NCBI GenBank assembly: GCA_013368315.1
Contig: JAACJM010000041.1
Span: 372,001 to 436,000, forward strand
Direction: 5' to 3'
Origin: Tetrapyrgos nigripes
Taxonomy: Eukaryota > Basidiomycota > Agaricomycetes > Agaricales > Campanellaceae
DNA: 64,000 bases
Shown here: positions 1 through 10,267 of the stretch, piece after piece
Position numbering within the stretch: position 1 is the first letter of the stretch
Layout of the letters: the number at the start of each line of letters is the position of its first letter
Notes under the pieces: generated by a model
The model's database searches: none
Seen by the model: only the letters and a program-made list of their open reading frames with translations
What the model was told of the DNA's origin: nothing
Program-made: the position numbers and the translations under genes

Positions 1-195
1 AGAGATCACTCTGACTACTACGACCACGAAAAGGCATGTGAATCGCGAGGATTTCGAATACATCATCAGCTACTACAGCATACCAATATATGTGTCTACG
101 CGCTTTTTTTCTTCCTCGACTTTTCGTAACCACCCACCTTCATTTTGCTCCCTTTGAACTCTCGAGATTTCCCCCGAAGACCAAGGTCCTCAACT

Positions 196-2513
196 ATGTC
201 TACTACAAAGGATCGGCTGGCAGAACCTGGGTCTACTGTCGATACCGAAGAGCAGAGGAAAGCAATTCGCATCCTCGACTTGACTATTCTTCCTGTAATG
301 GCGGTATTTTATCTGTTATCCTTTCTGGTAAGCATATATCCGCCCTGATTCGTATACGCATGCGGCATGCTCTGGTAATAGTCTCTAATTAGAAACATTT
401 AGGACCGTACTAAGATGGGTAAATACTTAATATTCAAGTGTCGATTATGAAATTTCTAAGTTGACACTTATCGGCTTTTTTTTCCCCAGGAAATGCAAGG
501 GTTGCTGGTCTTCAGAAAGATCTTGGGATAAATGATAAACAATACGCCCTTGCAATAATAGCTCTTCAGGTGTGAGTCGATTTGCTCTTTGTTGCAACAT
601 TGATTGTAATGAAGATAGCCCCTTCATCCTTGTCGAGCTTTCTTCCAATCTTCTCCTGCGCAAGGTTGCACCACAGCTTCTTATGCCTTCTATCTTGACA
701 ATCTGGGGTATTATAGTGGTTCTTCATGGTGGGTTCTCCTTGGTCTCATTTGACTGGGCAGTCTTATTCCAATACAAATTATTATATACCATATAGGCTT
801 TGTGACATCCTATCCTGGTCTTATCATTGTTAGAGCAATTCTAGGGGTAATGGAAGGTCCAATGGTCCCAGGGATTGTACTATATCTCTCTGGATTTTAC
901 ACTAGGAGGGAGCTAGCTTTCAGGTAAGTAATTTAGTACTAATTCTATTCCAATGACAGACTTGGCTCTGACTCTCTCTCCTTATTGAGGATTGCAATAT
1001 TCCTTTCATCAGGTTCAGTAAGTGCTTTCCAAATTCGTTGTCTGCTTGCCCCGCCCTACAGCTTTCATGAGACAGAAATATTCTACTTACAGCTGAATAC
1101 TTTTGTTATTTATTATTTAGCTTGCAGGTGCATTTTCTGGTCTGTTGGCCGCAGCAATACAGAATATGGATGGGATAGGGGGAAAATCAGGTTGGAGGTG
1201 GATATATATTCTGGTAAGCAATATTTTAAGCTTCAAATTGATTCCTGTTGTGGAAATTTCATATTGTCTGTTTATACTTTCTTCAGGAGGGTATTTTCAG
1301 CACCCTTGTTGGCATTCTTGGTTTTTACCTTGTACCAAATACACCTGATGACCTCAAATATCTGTCTGCACGTCAAAAATGGTGGGTAAATTTCTCCATC
1401 TATATGTGATGAGTATTATTTCACAGCCTAATTCTTTTCTGGGTATTGGCAGGTTGATTGTGTCCAGATTACAACAAGATCAGCCCACACACTTGAATGA
1501 TCATGACCATTTCAGCCTCCAGCAAATTATTGCTTCAATTTGCTCTCCTCACGTTATCTGTGTATTTTTCATGTTTTATATGACTGGGACTCATGTCTTC
1601 GGACTTGCTCTCTTTTTGCCATTTATGGTACACCAGCTGGGGTTCTCTTCAATCAAATCACAGCTATTGAGTGTTGGGCCCTTTGTGGGAGGATTTATTG
1701 GTGTGTTTTTCCTAGTTAATTATGTCTTTAACCTTCCATGCTGAGAGCATCCATTTATAGTGACACTGTTCTCAGCATTCTGGTCTGATTGGTACAATAT
1801 TCGGGCAATTCCCATCATGATCACATATAGCTTTGCTGTGGTAGGATATCTTATGTACTTTGGTAAGTATTTTGGAACCAGTGCATTCAACAATATATTC
1901 AGTATATGTCACACACTTGACTAGCTACCGACGTGAAGTATGGCTCTCTCTACTTGATAGCTGCTGGCGTATTTGGGACCAGTCCCGTATTGTTTGCCTG
2001 GATGGGGAATAACTCAGAGCCGCATTATCGCAGGGCCACGAGTGGGAGATTGGGGTTTATTGCATTGAATGTGGTGAGTTGCGCTACTCGAGCTCTCTAT
2101 GTCATATATCATTCCTGACTGGCTTGCGTAGGGCGGAATCACAAGCACATGGATATATCCTTCAAATGAAGCTCCTAGTTTCAAAAAGGCTACAGTTATT
2201 AATTTAGTCTTGTGAGTCATCAAATTCTCCCCTTCTTCATCTTTTGAAACTTCCTAATTATACTGGTACTCATTTTTGCATTCTTTTGTCATTTAACAGT
2301 GCAGTCCTCATCATTCTATCAGCAGGATTGAATGCCCTCCTTCTACATAGGGCAAATAGCCTTAAAGAGAAGAAAAGAGAGGAACTGTTAGCACCTTATA
2401 TTGGAGCACAAATTGGGAATGGTGAAGATCAGGGCAAGACAGAAAAATATGAAATGTCAAAGGCCTGGAATGAGCTTGGTGATAGACATCCTGATTTTTT
2501 ATATACAATTTGA
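196..2513 (+). CDS. MFS transporter, allantoate/nicotinate permease (anion:cation symporter) type
   Basis: Predicted plasma-membrane major facilitator that would import a small organic anion such as allantoate, nicotinate or another vitamin; the substrate cannot be read from sequence. The ATG at 196 opens a soluble tail followed by a first helix ending FYLLSFL (exon 196-327). A 16-nt exon (403-418) and the exon from 490 then rebuild the loop DRTKMGNARVAGLQ, typical of the Dal5/Tna1 group. Later exons give a VRAILGVMEGPMVPG helix, a GWRWIYIL segment, NTPDDLKYLS before the central loop, and the second six-helix half from about 1500. Splicing 1367/1453 joins KW to LIVSRLQQ in frame. The stop is at 2511-2513 after a hydrophilic C-tail. 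About ten short GT-AG introns; no disruptive mutation seen. Family assignment is firm, substrate unknown. Confidence 0.9.
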
Positions 2514-2859
2514 GTCTTGACCAGGCTGCAGAGATGTGGGACTTAGAAGTGTTGTAGGATGGAACTATTATTTATCGGAGGACTATTGTATATCTTGCGT
2601 CAATGAGGTAACATTGAAGTTTAGTATAGTTTGTATTCATGAATTGATGGGGAAAATTTGCCAAATTCCAGGATCTTGGAGCCCTAAATACCACCCATGT
2701 TCAATCATCTACACTCCTATGGCGAAAGCGAAGGACAGAAGAAAAATCCCCTACGTGTGAAGACTGAACCTCTGAAAATGCACAAAAATCCCTAGGAGTA
2801 AGTTTCAGAATTGGATGGAGGTTTGGCCAATATTTACGAATTCGAAGGAAGGAGCTTAC

Positions 2860-3436
2860 TGTCCGAACGTACCGAGTCGAGCTCCGCTCACCACAAGCTG
2901 GCCATCCGAGTCGTTATCGACGTGAACGCTGGACATTAGATCTCTGAATGCTCGTGATCGACTTGAAGCCTTACCTGATATAGATACTACGGCCCTTTAA
3001 AGCTTTAACGTCGAACTTCATAGCGTCAGGCCAACTCACCGCAGGCCTCAACCCCCTCTAATTACCCCGTACACCCTCGCTCCGAATGTCTTCCCAAGTA
3101 CATCGAACGTACTCCTATACACCTCCGTCCCTCTAGCCAACTCTCCTTGAATCCTTGAAACTGCAAACGAGTTTTTGCGACTTCAGCAGGTTTGGACATG
3201 GTGACCTGTGATAGCGCAGTGAGATGAGACATGATTACTAGTTAGTACTCAGGAGTCAGTTGAAGGACTCCCTGATGAAGAAAAGGCCATACCACTCCAC
3301 AAGTTGCGAGGCCACCAAGGAGGAAGCCTTCAACAGTCGACAAAGGCTGAGGCTCGGGGCCGGGCGGGCATGATGATGGCTTGTAAGAAAGAATCAAACA
3401 GTCACTGACCAGGGTCACCGGTGTCTGGGTTCCCAA
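2860..3436 (-). pseudogene. Decayed mitochondrial carrier, oxaloacetate carrier (OAC1)-like N-terminal part
   Basis: Reading leftwards from 3436, one exon encodes PQPLSTVEGFLLGGLATCGV and splices (donor near 3291, acceptor near 3210) in frame to VTMSKPAEVAKTRLQFQG. This is the first transmembrane helix and carrier signature (PxEVxKTRLQ) of the mitochondrial carrier family; the STVEGF start is like oxaloacetate/sulfate carriers. The next stretch still reads QGELARGTEVYRSTFDVLGK, but only after a frame change, and then ends in stop codons. A later fragment, GARLGTFG, is near 2900. No ATG lies in frame upstream; the nearby ATG is out of frame. The other repeats of the carrier are missing. Best read as a pseudogene; carrier identity is fairly sure, the exact transported species is not. 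Confidence 0.7.
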
Positions 3437-3717
3437 GTACTAGTCTAATTCAGGTGCATCCTAAGCATTTTTGGCCGAATTGAGTGCGCCAGATTGTCAA
3501 GGGACGTTGTTTATCAGCCGAAGCTCTGAGTTCGGACTTTGCGGGTTTCCCGGATGATATCTCCGATGCAATTGCATACTGTCAAAACAACAAACACTTC
3601 CATTCTTTCAGCGACGCCGCGACACTAATTGACTAAAACCACCACCATACAAAATTTGAGTATCTTAACCACCACAAAACGTTAAAAAAAAACAACAGAA
3701 CACCAATACCATCAATT

Positions 3718-5851
3718 TTACGACCTAGCCCCAACTCCAACCGTATTCGTGTGTGGCATCCCCCTTCCCCTCCTCCCTCCATGTCCACCCCTTCCCCCAT
3801 GTCCCCTTCTCCCATACCCATATCCACCCCACCCTCCAACATACGCACCAGGCCCCATAAGCCCAACACCTCCCGGCTCCCCAAATGTCGCAACATTCTT
3901 CTCTCTTTCCTCCTCTCTCCTATTTCTCCTCTCATTACCACTCATACCACTATACCCACCTGCACCACCAGGCCCAGACCCAGCCCCACCTCCACCACGG
4001 CGTCCCCTCCCACCACGAGAAGAAGGTTCGTTCGCCGGTCCGGGGGTTAACTCGTCAAAGAAGGATCTAGTTGGGTTATACGCGACGGATTCTGTTACTT
4101 TGCCTGAACCGGTACCGTTTGCGTCTTGGTCCTTGTCTTTACTCTCGCCTTCGCCATTCTCACTAGGATTCGTCTCAACCTCGTCATCTCCTTGTGCCTT
4201 ATTATCCTTATCCTTCTTACCCCCAGCACTCTCAGTCGCACCACTCTTTTTATCAAACTTCGCATTTGAACTCTGAAAATCGAAATCGGTAGTCGGAATC
4301 GAAATTTGGGTTGTCGCTGGCTTTGGTCCTCCTCCACGTCGTCCACCCCTCCCTCCGGCTCCACCTTGTCCTTGTCCTTGGTTAGACACACGTAAATCCC
4401 CAAGGGCACGTTCCACGGTTTCAAGGGACGCAGCGGCAGAATTGACGTTGACATTGTTGGCGCCGGCACCGTTAGCTCGTCGAGGAGGCTGTTGCGGGTT
4501 GCGACCACCACCGGTATTGTTGATTGCTTGAGGTTGGCCCTGCGCCTGAGCTTGGGCTTGGGCAACGGCGGCGGCGGTACGTTGTTGCTGCTGAGCGTAG
4601 GCGAGGTTAGGGGAAGCAGCGGCATAAGGATATGACTGTACCGGCGCTGGGGCGGGGGCTGAGGAGGCCTGTAGATAGGGAAGAGAAGACCGTTACGTCA
4701 GTACGTGTGCGCTTACAGTGGTGATATGAAAGATGAAATCAAGCCAAAAACGACGAAGAGGGAAAAGGCGTTAATGCGGCAAAGCAAGAAAAAAGTGTAG
4801 TTGCAGCGAGTGTGAAAAAGGTAAAAAGAAGCAGAAGTACAAAAGAACAAATAGGATGAAAAAGCAAGACAACACATACCCCCAATACCGCTGGGTCATC
4901 ATGTACACTCCGTGAAGGCGTGGGCTCGTCCACTGCGAGGTCCTTAACCTCAGAGGCACGGAAGATGATGTACTCATACGGTTCTTGAACTGGTGGGATG
5001 AACTCTGCTGGCGGCCTAATAGAAGGGGGTTATTATGTCAGTGTCAGTTACTGCTGTGGAGAGAACCGAAACAATGGTCGACAAGAGTAGCTGGCGGTCA
5101 CGGGGACGCCGACAAGCCTGGGTGTTACGCGGAATGCGGAGGCTTTCCAGCTATACACCAGCGCAAGAGGCACCCGATGAATAGTGTCTGGCCATATTAC
5201 GGAAGACTACTGAGGATAACCGCAAGGGTGCGTCAAGAGAAGGAACCAGTGTACACATGACGGGCACGACGAGCTCAACCACCCGGTAACATGCAAAGAA
5301 CCACTTCAACGAGGCAACGTGCATCATATGGCTCCCTTCCAACGCGAAAGTTCGCAGCCCTGAACCAAACAAGCCAACGTGTAACCTGCGCGCTCAAGCC
5401 GTCGTCAAGCTCAGCACCTCGCGTTCCTTCGAGATTGAACCAGCTGTAACATCCTCTCAGACACCTCTCCCAACAAGCTTTCCATCTTTCCTTAGACCTT
5501 GCACCCGTTGGAGTAGAGTTCCAAACCACAGAGAGGCCGGAACCGCCAGCGACACATTGTCACGAAAAATGAACCAAAAACCAAGAACCACTCACCTTCG
5601 CGACTCGGTGCCCATAGAATACACTGTAAAAAACACTTTAGCAAAGTCTTCGGTATTCCCAGTCGATTGACCACGCACCTCTGGACAACTGGATTGTCGA
5701 AGCCGCTGGGTCAATGCCAGCTAAAATCCCTCTGTACCGCACATCAGAATGCGAAATAAGTGAAATAGGTTTTCTAGACGGGTTGAATAGTGAGATTCTG
5801 GTCTTTTCAGAGCAAGAAAATAGGGAAGTACCCAATAAAACTCATAGCCAT
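3718..5851 (-). CDS. SCD6: LSM14/Scd6-family mRNA-granule protein
   Basis: Cytoplasmic translational repressor and decapping activator of the Scd6/LSM14/Tral family, expected in P-bodies and stress granules. The start at 5849-5851 gives MAMSFIG (exon 5832-5851), spliced to KPISLISHSDVRYRGILAGI and then VYSMGTESRR, the N-terminal LSM14 domain. Exon 4880-5015 continues PPAEFIPPVQEPYEYIIFRA. The last exon (3718-4668) begins with a Gln/Ala-rich linker, then holds the FDF box (TTDFDFQSSNAKFDK), an FFD box (RSFFDELTP), and a C-terminal Arg-Gly-Gly-rich tail. All the family's landmarks occur in the usual order and the frame is intact over five exons. The third intron (5016-5595) is about 580 bp, far longer than the 50-210 bp introns nearby. 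A damaged copy of the 5' part lies at about 34770-35045. Confidence 0.92.
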
Positions 5852-6890
5852 GGTTAAAGAATGAAGATGGAGAAAGAAAAATGAGGATGTCGAGGCGTGA
5901 CACGATACGGCTCTCAAGCTGCGTTTGTTTATTCCAGAAGATGTTGCGAAACAAAGTCGTGGCACCACATTGCCACATTTGTCTCTGCCGCTTGCTCTAA
6001 CATCTGATGCTGGGCATCAGGAGGTATCTGACTGCTGTGGATTATTGGGCCCAATGAAAACTGACTCTGGCGAAATCTGTGGAAATCTGACAAAATCGGC
6101 GAGGATACCAAAAGTGTAGCTCGTCCAGCTATTCTGTCAGCGAGAGCTTGTGACTTGAAGAAATTTTCTTCTCGACGACAACTCGCCCGAGTTCCCTGGT
6201 CAAATGAAATTGGTGATAAGTTCACACGCTCCACCGCTTCGACGTACCACCACCATCCCTCTTCAACGTCGTCCTGCTCTGTAGGGCGAGTGTTATGCTG
6301 TCCTATACGCGTTTCTGGCTGGTCTGACACGTCTTCTCTGCCAGAAGGGACTCGCTCGTATCTGGTATCCAAGTGAGTATGGTATGGCCTTATACGCGTA
6401 TTTGACTCTTCTGACGCTTTCTCTCTAACAACAGGACTCGTACTAACTGTGTGATAGTCAGGTGTAGTTAATAGGTATGTGTAATACGCAGTTTATCTTG
6501 GTCTATTGTCTCTGACTTCTGCCTTTCCAGTCTTTATGGGCTCGTATTCCTTCTCGCGGACGTCAAACTACTCAGTATCAATATGTCGCCCCTCTTCTAT
6601 TGTTCCCAATTCTTAATCTGTCGACTTCGCTGTAAGAATGACATTGAGGTGGTGTTGGACAAGTACCTGGTCCTGTCTTTCTTGTGTTCTTGTGTTTTTC
6701 TCTAGACTCATGTAGTAATCACTGTTGTATTCTCAATTGGTACTACCTAATAGTAATACGATGTATTCTATCAGAATTGGCCAGGAACATGCGGATTGAA
6801 GCAGAAATCTAGGAACTGTTTTAGGAACAGTAGCTGGTCGGAATTCCACATATGATTCTGAGAGCTATGAAATTTCTCAATGAGGGGGAT
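5852..6890. other. Intergenic stretch, no assignable gene
   Basis: Holds the promoter side of the Scd6-like gene and about 900 further bases. A 147-codon minus-strand frame (5929-6372) and plus-strand intron-like borders (donor GTGAGT near 6372, acceptor near 6434) are visible, but no protein family or transposon motif is recognisable, so no gene is called. Confidence 0.4.
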
Positions 6891-7169
6891 GTGGGCCACC
6901 ACTGCGTGTGGCAATGACGAGGCCCCCCAAAAGGAAAGGGAGTGAGTCACTGAGTGGCAAGTGCTGAAGATAGATAGATAGATACACGCCAAGTGGCCCC
7001 TTCAGGGCCCGGCGGGGTGGCGTTGCGTAGTCACCTAATCGATGATATGAGCGCAGTCAACTGTTCGGTACTGGCCTCTATCAAGATTCCAAGCCAGGAG
7101 ACGATTTCAGCATAGCCACACAGCAAACCGTGGGTTTGTAAGAACGAGTCCCTTAAAAGGGCCTCGTAA
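6891..7169 (+). repeat. Dispersed repeat family R1, copy A
   Basis: About 279 bp. It starts with GTGGGCCACC followed by GGCAATGACGAGGCCC and ends with a module GCATAGCCACACA...TAAGAACGAGTCCC...AAAAGGGCCTCGTAA. The same two end modules occur at 31380-31627 (reverse) and 55608-56598, with fragments near 25757 and 28850. The GAGGCCC near the start and GGGCCTC at the end form a short inverted repeat, so it may be a small non-autonomous DNA element. No clear target duplication in this copy. A short gata microsatellite lies inside. Confidence 0.6.
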
Positions 7170-7254
7170 CTATGAAAGAGGTAAGTACCGTTCCCGTCGC
7201 AAAAGAAGTTTCCTTCAGAATACCGCTGCTACAGCAGCTTCCGTAGTTCAATAG

Positions 7255-7342
7255 TGACGGTCAAAGTGGGTCGCAGAAACACTCGCAGAAATCAATTCTG
7301 CGGAATTTCTGCGAGCGCTTCTGCGGCCCACTTTGACCGTCA
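7255..7342. repeat. Foldback (MITE-like) element, 38-bp arms
   Basis: Left arm 7255-7292 begins TGACGGTCAAAGTGGG; right arm 7305-7342 is its reverse complement with three mismatches. A 12-base spacer separates them, so the whole 88-bp unit can form one long hairpin. It has no coding capacity. Likely a miniature DNA transposon or foldback repeat; target duplication not evident. Confidence 0.75.
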
Positions 7343-7532
7343 AGAATATCAACACTGGATCAACATCATGATCCTGACTACAATTGTCTTGGACCCATGC
7401 CTTGCCCATGCCATGTAATGAACTTCTCCTACTCCTCCCGCCGCAATGCATCATACAAGTGCGTCGCGGAAAATCTACATACGCCAAGGAATCTACATAC
7501 TCATCTTATTTTTTAGAGCCTGTTCGACAGTG

Positions 7533-7715
7533 ACAGGACGTGGATCAGGATGTCCATGAATTTCTTCCTAGTCGCATGTAACCTTATATAGTAGTCCGGT
7601 GAATAAATTGTTTCCTGTGGTGACAATCGTCCAATGAGAGCTGTACGTGTCATCACTGCTGTCGACGATGGACTACGACGAATACGGATACAGCTACGAG
7701 GAGTTGCTGACCTTC
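7533..7715 (+). repeat. Repeated 5' module of an unidentified element, copy 1
   Basis: Shares with 28888-29063 the sequence TGTAACCTTATAT-GTAGTCCGGTGAATAAA, a GTGACAAT-GTC block about 30 bp later, and an ATG opening a frame that reads MDYDEYGYSYEELLTFL here and MDDGNYEELLAF there. Here the frame stops after 17 codons. It looks like the promoter and first codons of a repeated gene or element truncated at both sites. Its family is not recognised. Confidence 0.5.
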
Positions 7716-9063
7716 CTATAGGATCGGACGCATGGAGTACATTGGTTCCTTTGGCATGCGGCGGCATGATGGGAGTCAGACTGTCATATTACCAAGACCT
7801 CTTGTTCTTCCACTTTGCACACTCGGGGTGGGCACGCTTGAATACCTTCAATGATGTAAACACCAAAATCGGACTGTTCCTGAATGAGCATGACCGTATG
7901 CCACTCTCTGCCACTGATTCCCAAAGTCACATTAAAGATGCATCAAGGCATCCGTCTTTTGTGACGAATATATCACTGGCCACAACTATAGTCCATTTCC
8001 TAGTCTGTCAGCAAGCTGCATCTTTGGTTGATCTTTCAACCGTACAAACCCACCTTGTTTCAACCTGAAGGCAGAAGCATTAGGGGGCGCTGCTCTCAAC
8101 GCTCACTTCAAAGTCCCATGACATCGTGGATGATCAGAACCAGTTCAGACATTCAGTCCTCAGAAGTCTTTATCCAGCTTGAAAGCAATAGTGCACAAAG
8201 TCATGTTACTGAAGGCAAGGTGAGTCAAACTGCTGCTAGAGTGAGAAAGAAAGTCAACTCATTACCTGGAACCAGAGACATTGTTGCATTTACAACTTCA
8301 ACCCCAACATCAACAATGGTTACATTGACTGATGCTACTGGTCAAAAGGCCATACCAATCCAAGTGGTGATATCAACCAGTTTCTTTACCTTTGTTACAA
8401 CATTATCATCTACCCCTTCAGTTTCATTGTAAATGTGTTTCAACCCATTGCAGGTAATCTTGAAGCTCATCTCCTTGCAGTATCCCTAGTACTTAACCAA
8501 TACCACAGAGCACAAGCAAGAGCAGTGCTGAAACAATGGCTGGAATAGCAGAGTTGTTGTACTCATAGTCCTTGGAATCATACACTCCTACAGAAAGAGA
8601 GAACATAAGTGGAGACGGAATCTTGTTGTAATGAATGTCCCTATGACTGTTCCAGTCAGCTCCAGTGCAACAGAAAGATAACTTCAACCATTTAATCTGA
8701 AATATACATCAAGTTCAGTTCAGGAAGAGAATGGACATCAGAGAGGCACAGCAAATGGCTACATTTCAATGGATCCACATCCAATAAAACCCGGGCTCGA
8801 CTCCATCCACCTATCAGAATCCAAAAATCCATTTGAGTCTCCAATGAAGGAGATATCCAGCATCTAAATTTAATGCTTGGACACTCACTGTCATTGCACT
8901 GTCTACTCATTTGACGATCCAAACCACCACTACCCATACAACACGCCAAAATGCAGCTACAAGAAGAAACTGATGATAAAACGGGAGCAAGTAAGAAAAC
9001 TGCAGCAGGCTTTCAACAAATCCCAAATGGAATGGAAGGAATGTAAGTGGCTATGAGGAGAAT
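7716..9063. other. Degenerate spacer left of gypsy-1
   Basis: Only short open frames, for example 8028-8432 (+), none with a recognisable domain. The base composition is poor in CpG like the tract right of gypsy-1, so this and 16983-19084 were probably one continuous decayed tract before gypsy-1 inserted. Confidence 0.4.
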
Positions 9064-9068
9064 GATGG

Positions 9069-9567
9069 TGTCAAGGTCGTAGGTACACTCAATAACCACC
9101 CAAGTCACTCGATGCAAGAAAGCCGGTTACAAGAGAATAGATTGTTGCAAGAAGTAGAGAGATAGAGGAATGGAGAGAAAGTAAGCTGACTAGGCTCTAC
9201 ACTGCGTAGTAAAAGTACAGAGCGGAGACGAAGTGAACGAACTAAGGAATAGGTTACAAAGATCACAGGTATATAAGTAAAATATGAACAGATGGGAAAG
9301 AGTAAGTAATAATAGACGGTATCATGTGGAAATGTCAAGGGCGAGAGAATAATGAGTCAAATATGGATAGATGAAGGTACTGGATCATACGGAGTGATTG
9401 ACAGTGAGAATGTCCATGGAGATAGGAATATGAGTCATAGATCTAGAGAGATGGTAACTATAGACGATGATGAGAAATGGTTGATGTTTATGGGTTTAGA
9501 GTGGGAAATAGGTAGTAAAGGGAAAAGAATAGAAAGGAAATGAATAGGCAGGAGATGATTCATGACA
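9069..9567 (-). repeat. gypsy-1 3' LTR
   Basis: 499 bp, TG...CA bounded, near-identical to 16463-16977. It is 16 bp shorter because the other copy has a local duplication near 16821. Confidence 0.93.
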
Positions 9568-9578
9568 TTACCCCCTCT

Positions 9579-10094
9579 TTAGGACGAGCTTTCACCGGAG
9601 CTCGACAATCCAGTCTTCCAATGCTCCGCCCATTGCTTGCGGAGTCGTCTGTCTACATCCCCTTGGCTCGGCCAATATTTGTCCCAATCTATGGTGTAGT
9701 TTCCAATCTCCCATCTAGGGTCGTTCCAGTCTAAGTTCCCCCACTCCGTTGTGTTGGTAGCCGTTCCCCATCCCCCTCCATTGTCGTCCATGTTCCATTG
9801 TACAACGTTGTCTGCCCCCCATATGCTGGCGTCTCCCCATCCTAGATTTCCTCTATGTTCCGCACGTAGCGACGTCCATTGTACCACACAACGGGCTTTA
9901 TGTCCTCTGCCCAATCTGCACCGTCCTGGTTCATCCTCTCCTCCCCACGTGCAGCGTTGACACCCGTTGTGAGGTCCTGCATGTTGTTTCGCCATTCGGC
10001 ATCGACGTCCGGAACGGGTTCCATAGGTGCAGCGTCCCCTATTGGCTGGGAGCGCGTCGTTCACGTTGGTGTTGGTGGAGGAAGTGGTTGACAT
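9579..10094 (-). CDS. Accessory Cys/His-rich ORF downstream of gypsy-1 pol
   Basis: 171-codon frame between the chromodomain end of pol and the 3' LTR. The chosen ATG (10092-10094) starts MSTTSSTNTNVNDALP; the open frame extends upstream, but a TATA-like TATAAAAG lies at 10194-10201, about 100 bp before this ATG, suggesting its own promoter. Residues about 20-70 contain two similar modules, RCTYGTRSGRRCRM...H...H...C and RCTWGGEDEPGRCRL...H...C, plausible tandem zinc-binding units. The rest is Trp/Asn/Asp-rich and ends in a Ser-rich tail. No family recognised; it could be a captured host gene or an element-specific extra protein. No Env-like signal peptide or membrane helix is seen. Confidence 0.6.
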   Translation of the reverse strand: MSTTSSTNTNVNDALPANRGRCTYGTRSGRRCRMAKQHAGPHNGCQRCTWGGEDEPGRCRLGRGHKARCVVQWTSLRAEHRGNLGWGDASIWGADNVVQWNMDDNGGGWGTATNTTEWGNLDWNDPRWEIGNYTIDWDKYWPSQGDVDRRLRKQWAEHWKTGLSSSGESSS

Positions 10095-10267
10095 GGCTAT
10101 GATGAAGGTGTAGTATGAGGGGAGTAAGGTGAAACTGGTAGGATGTGGTTGAGTTCTGTCCTTCTTCGTTGTGGAGAGGGGGTCTTTTATACTTGTCTGT
10201 CTGTATGGAGGGAATTTTGAATAGACGGTCAAGTTATCCCCGAAGATGGTTTTGACAGTAGACGCCG

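Noticed and set aside
3749..4276. 175-codon Pro/Leu/Ser-rich plus-strand frame
   Set aside because: It is the antisense shadow of the Gly/Arg-rich last exon of the Scd6-like gene.
9105..9338. 77-codon frame repeated identically at 16499-16732
   Set aside because: Both lie in the gypsy-1 LTRs; identity reflects the LTR pair, not a gene family.
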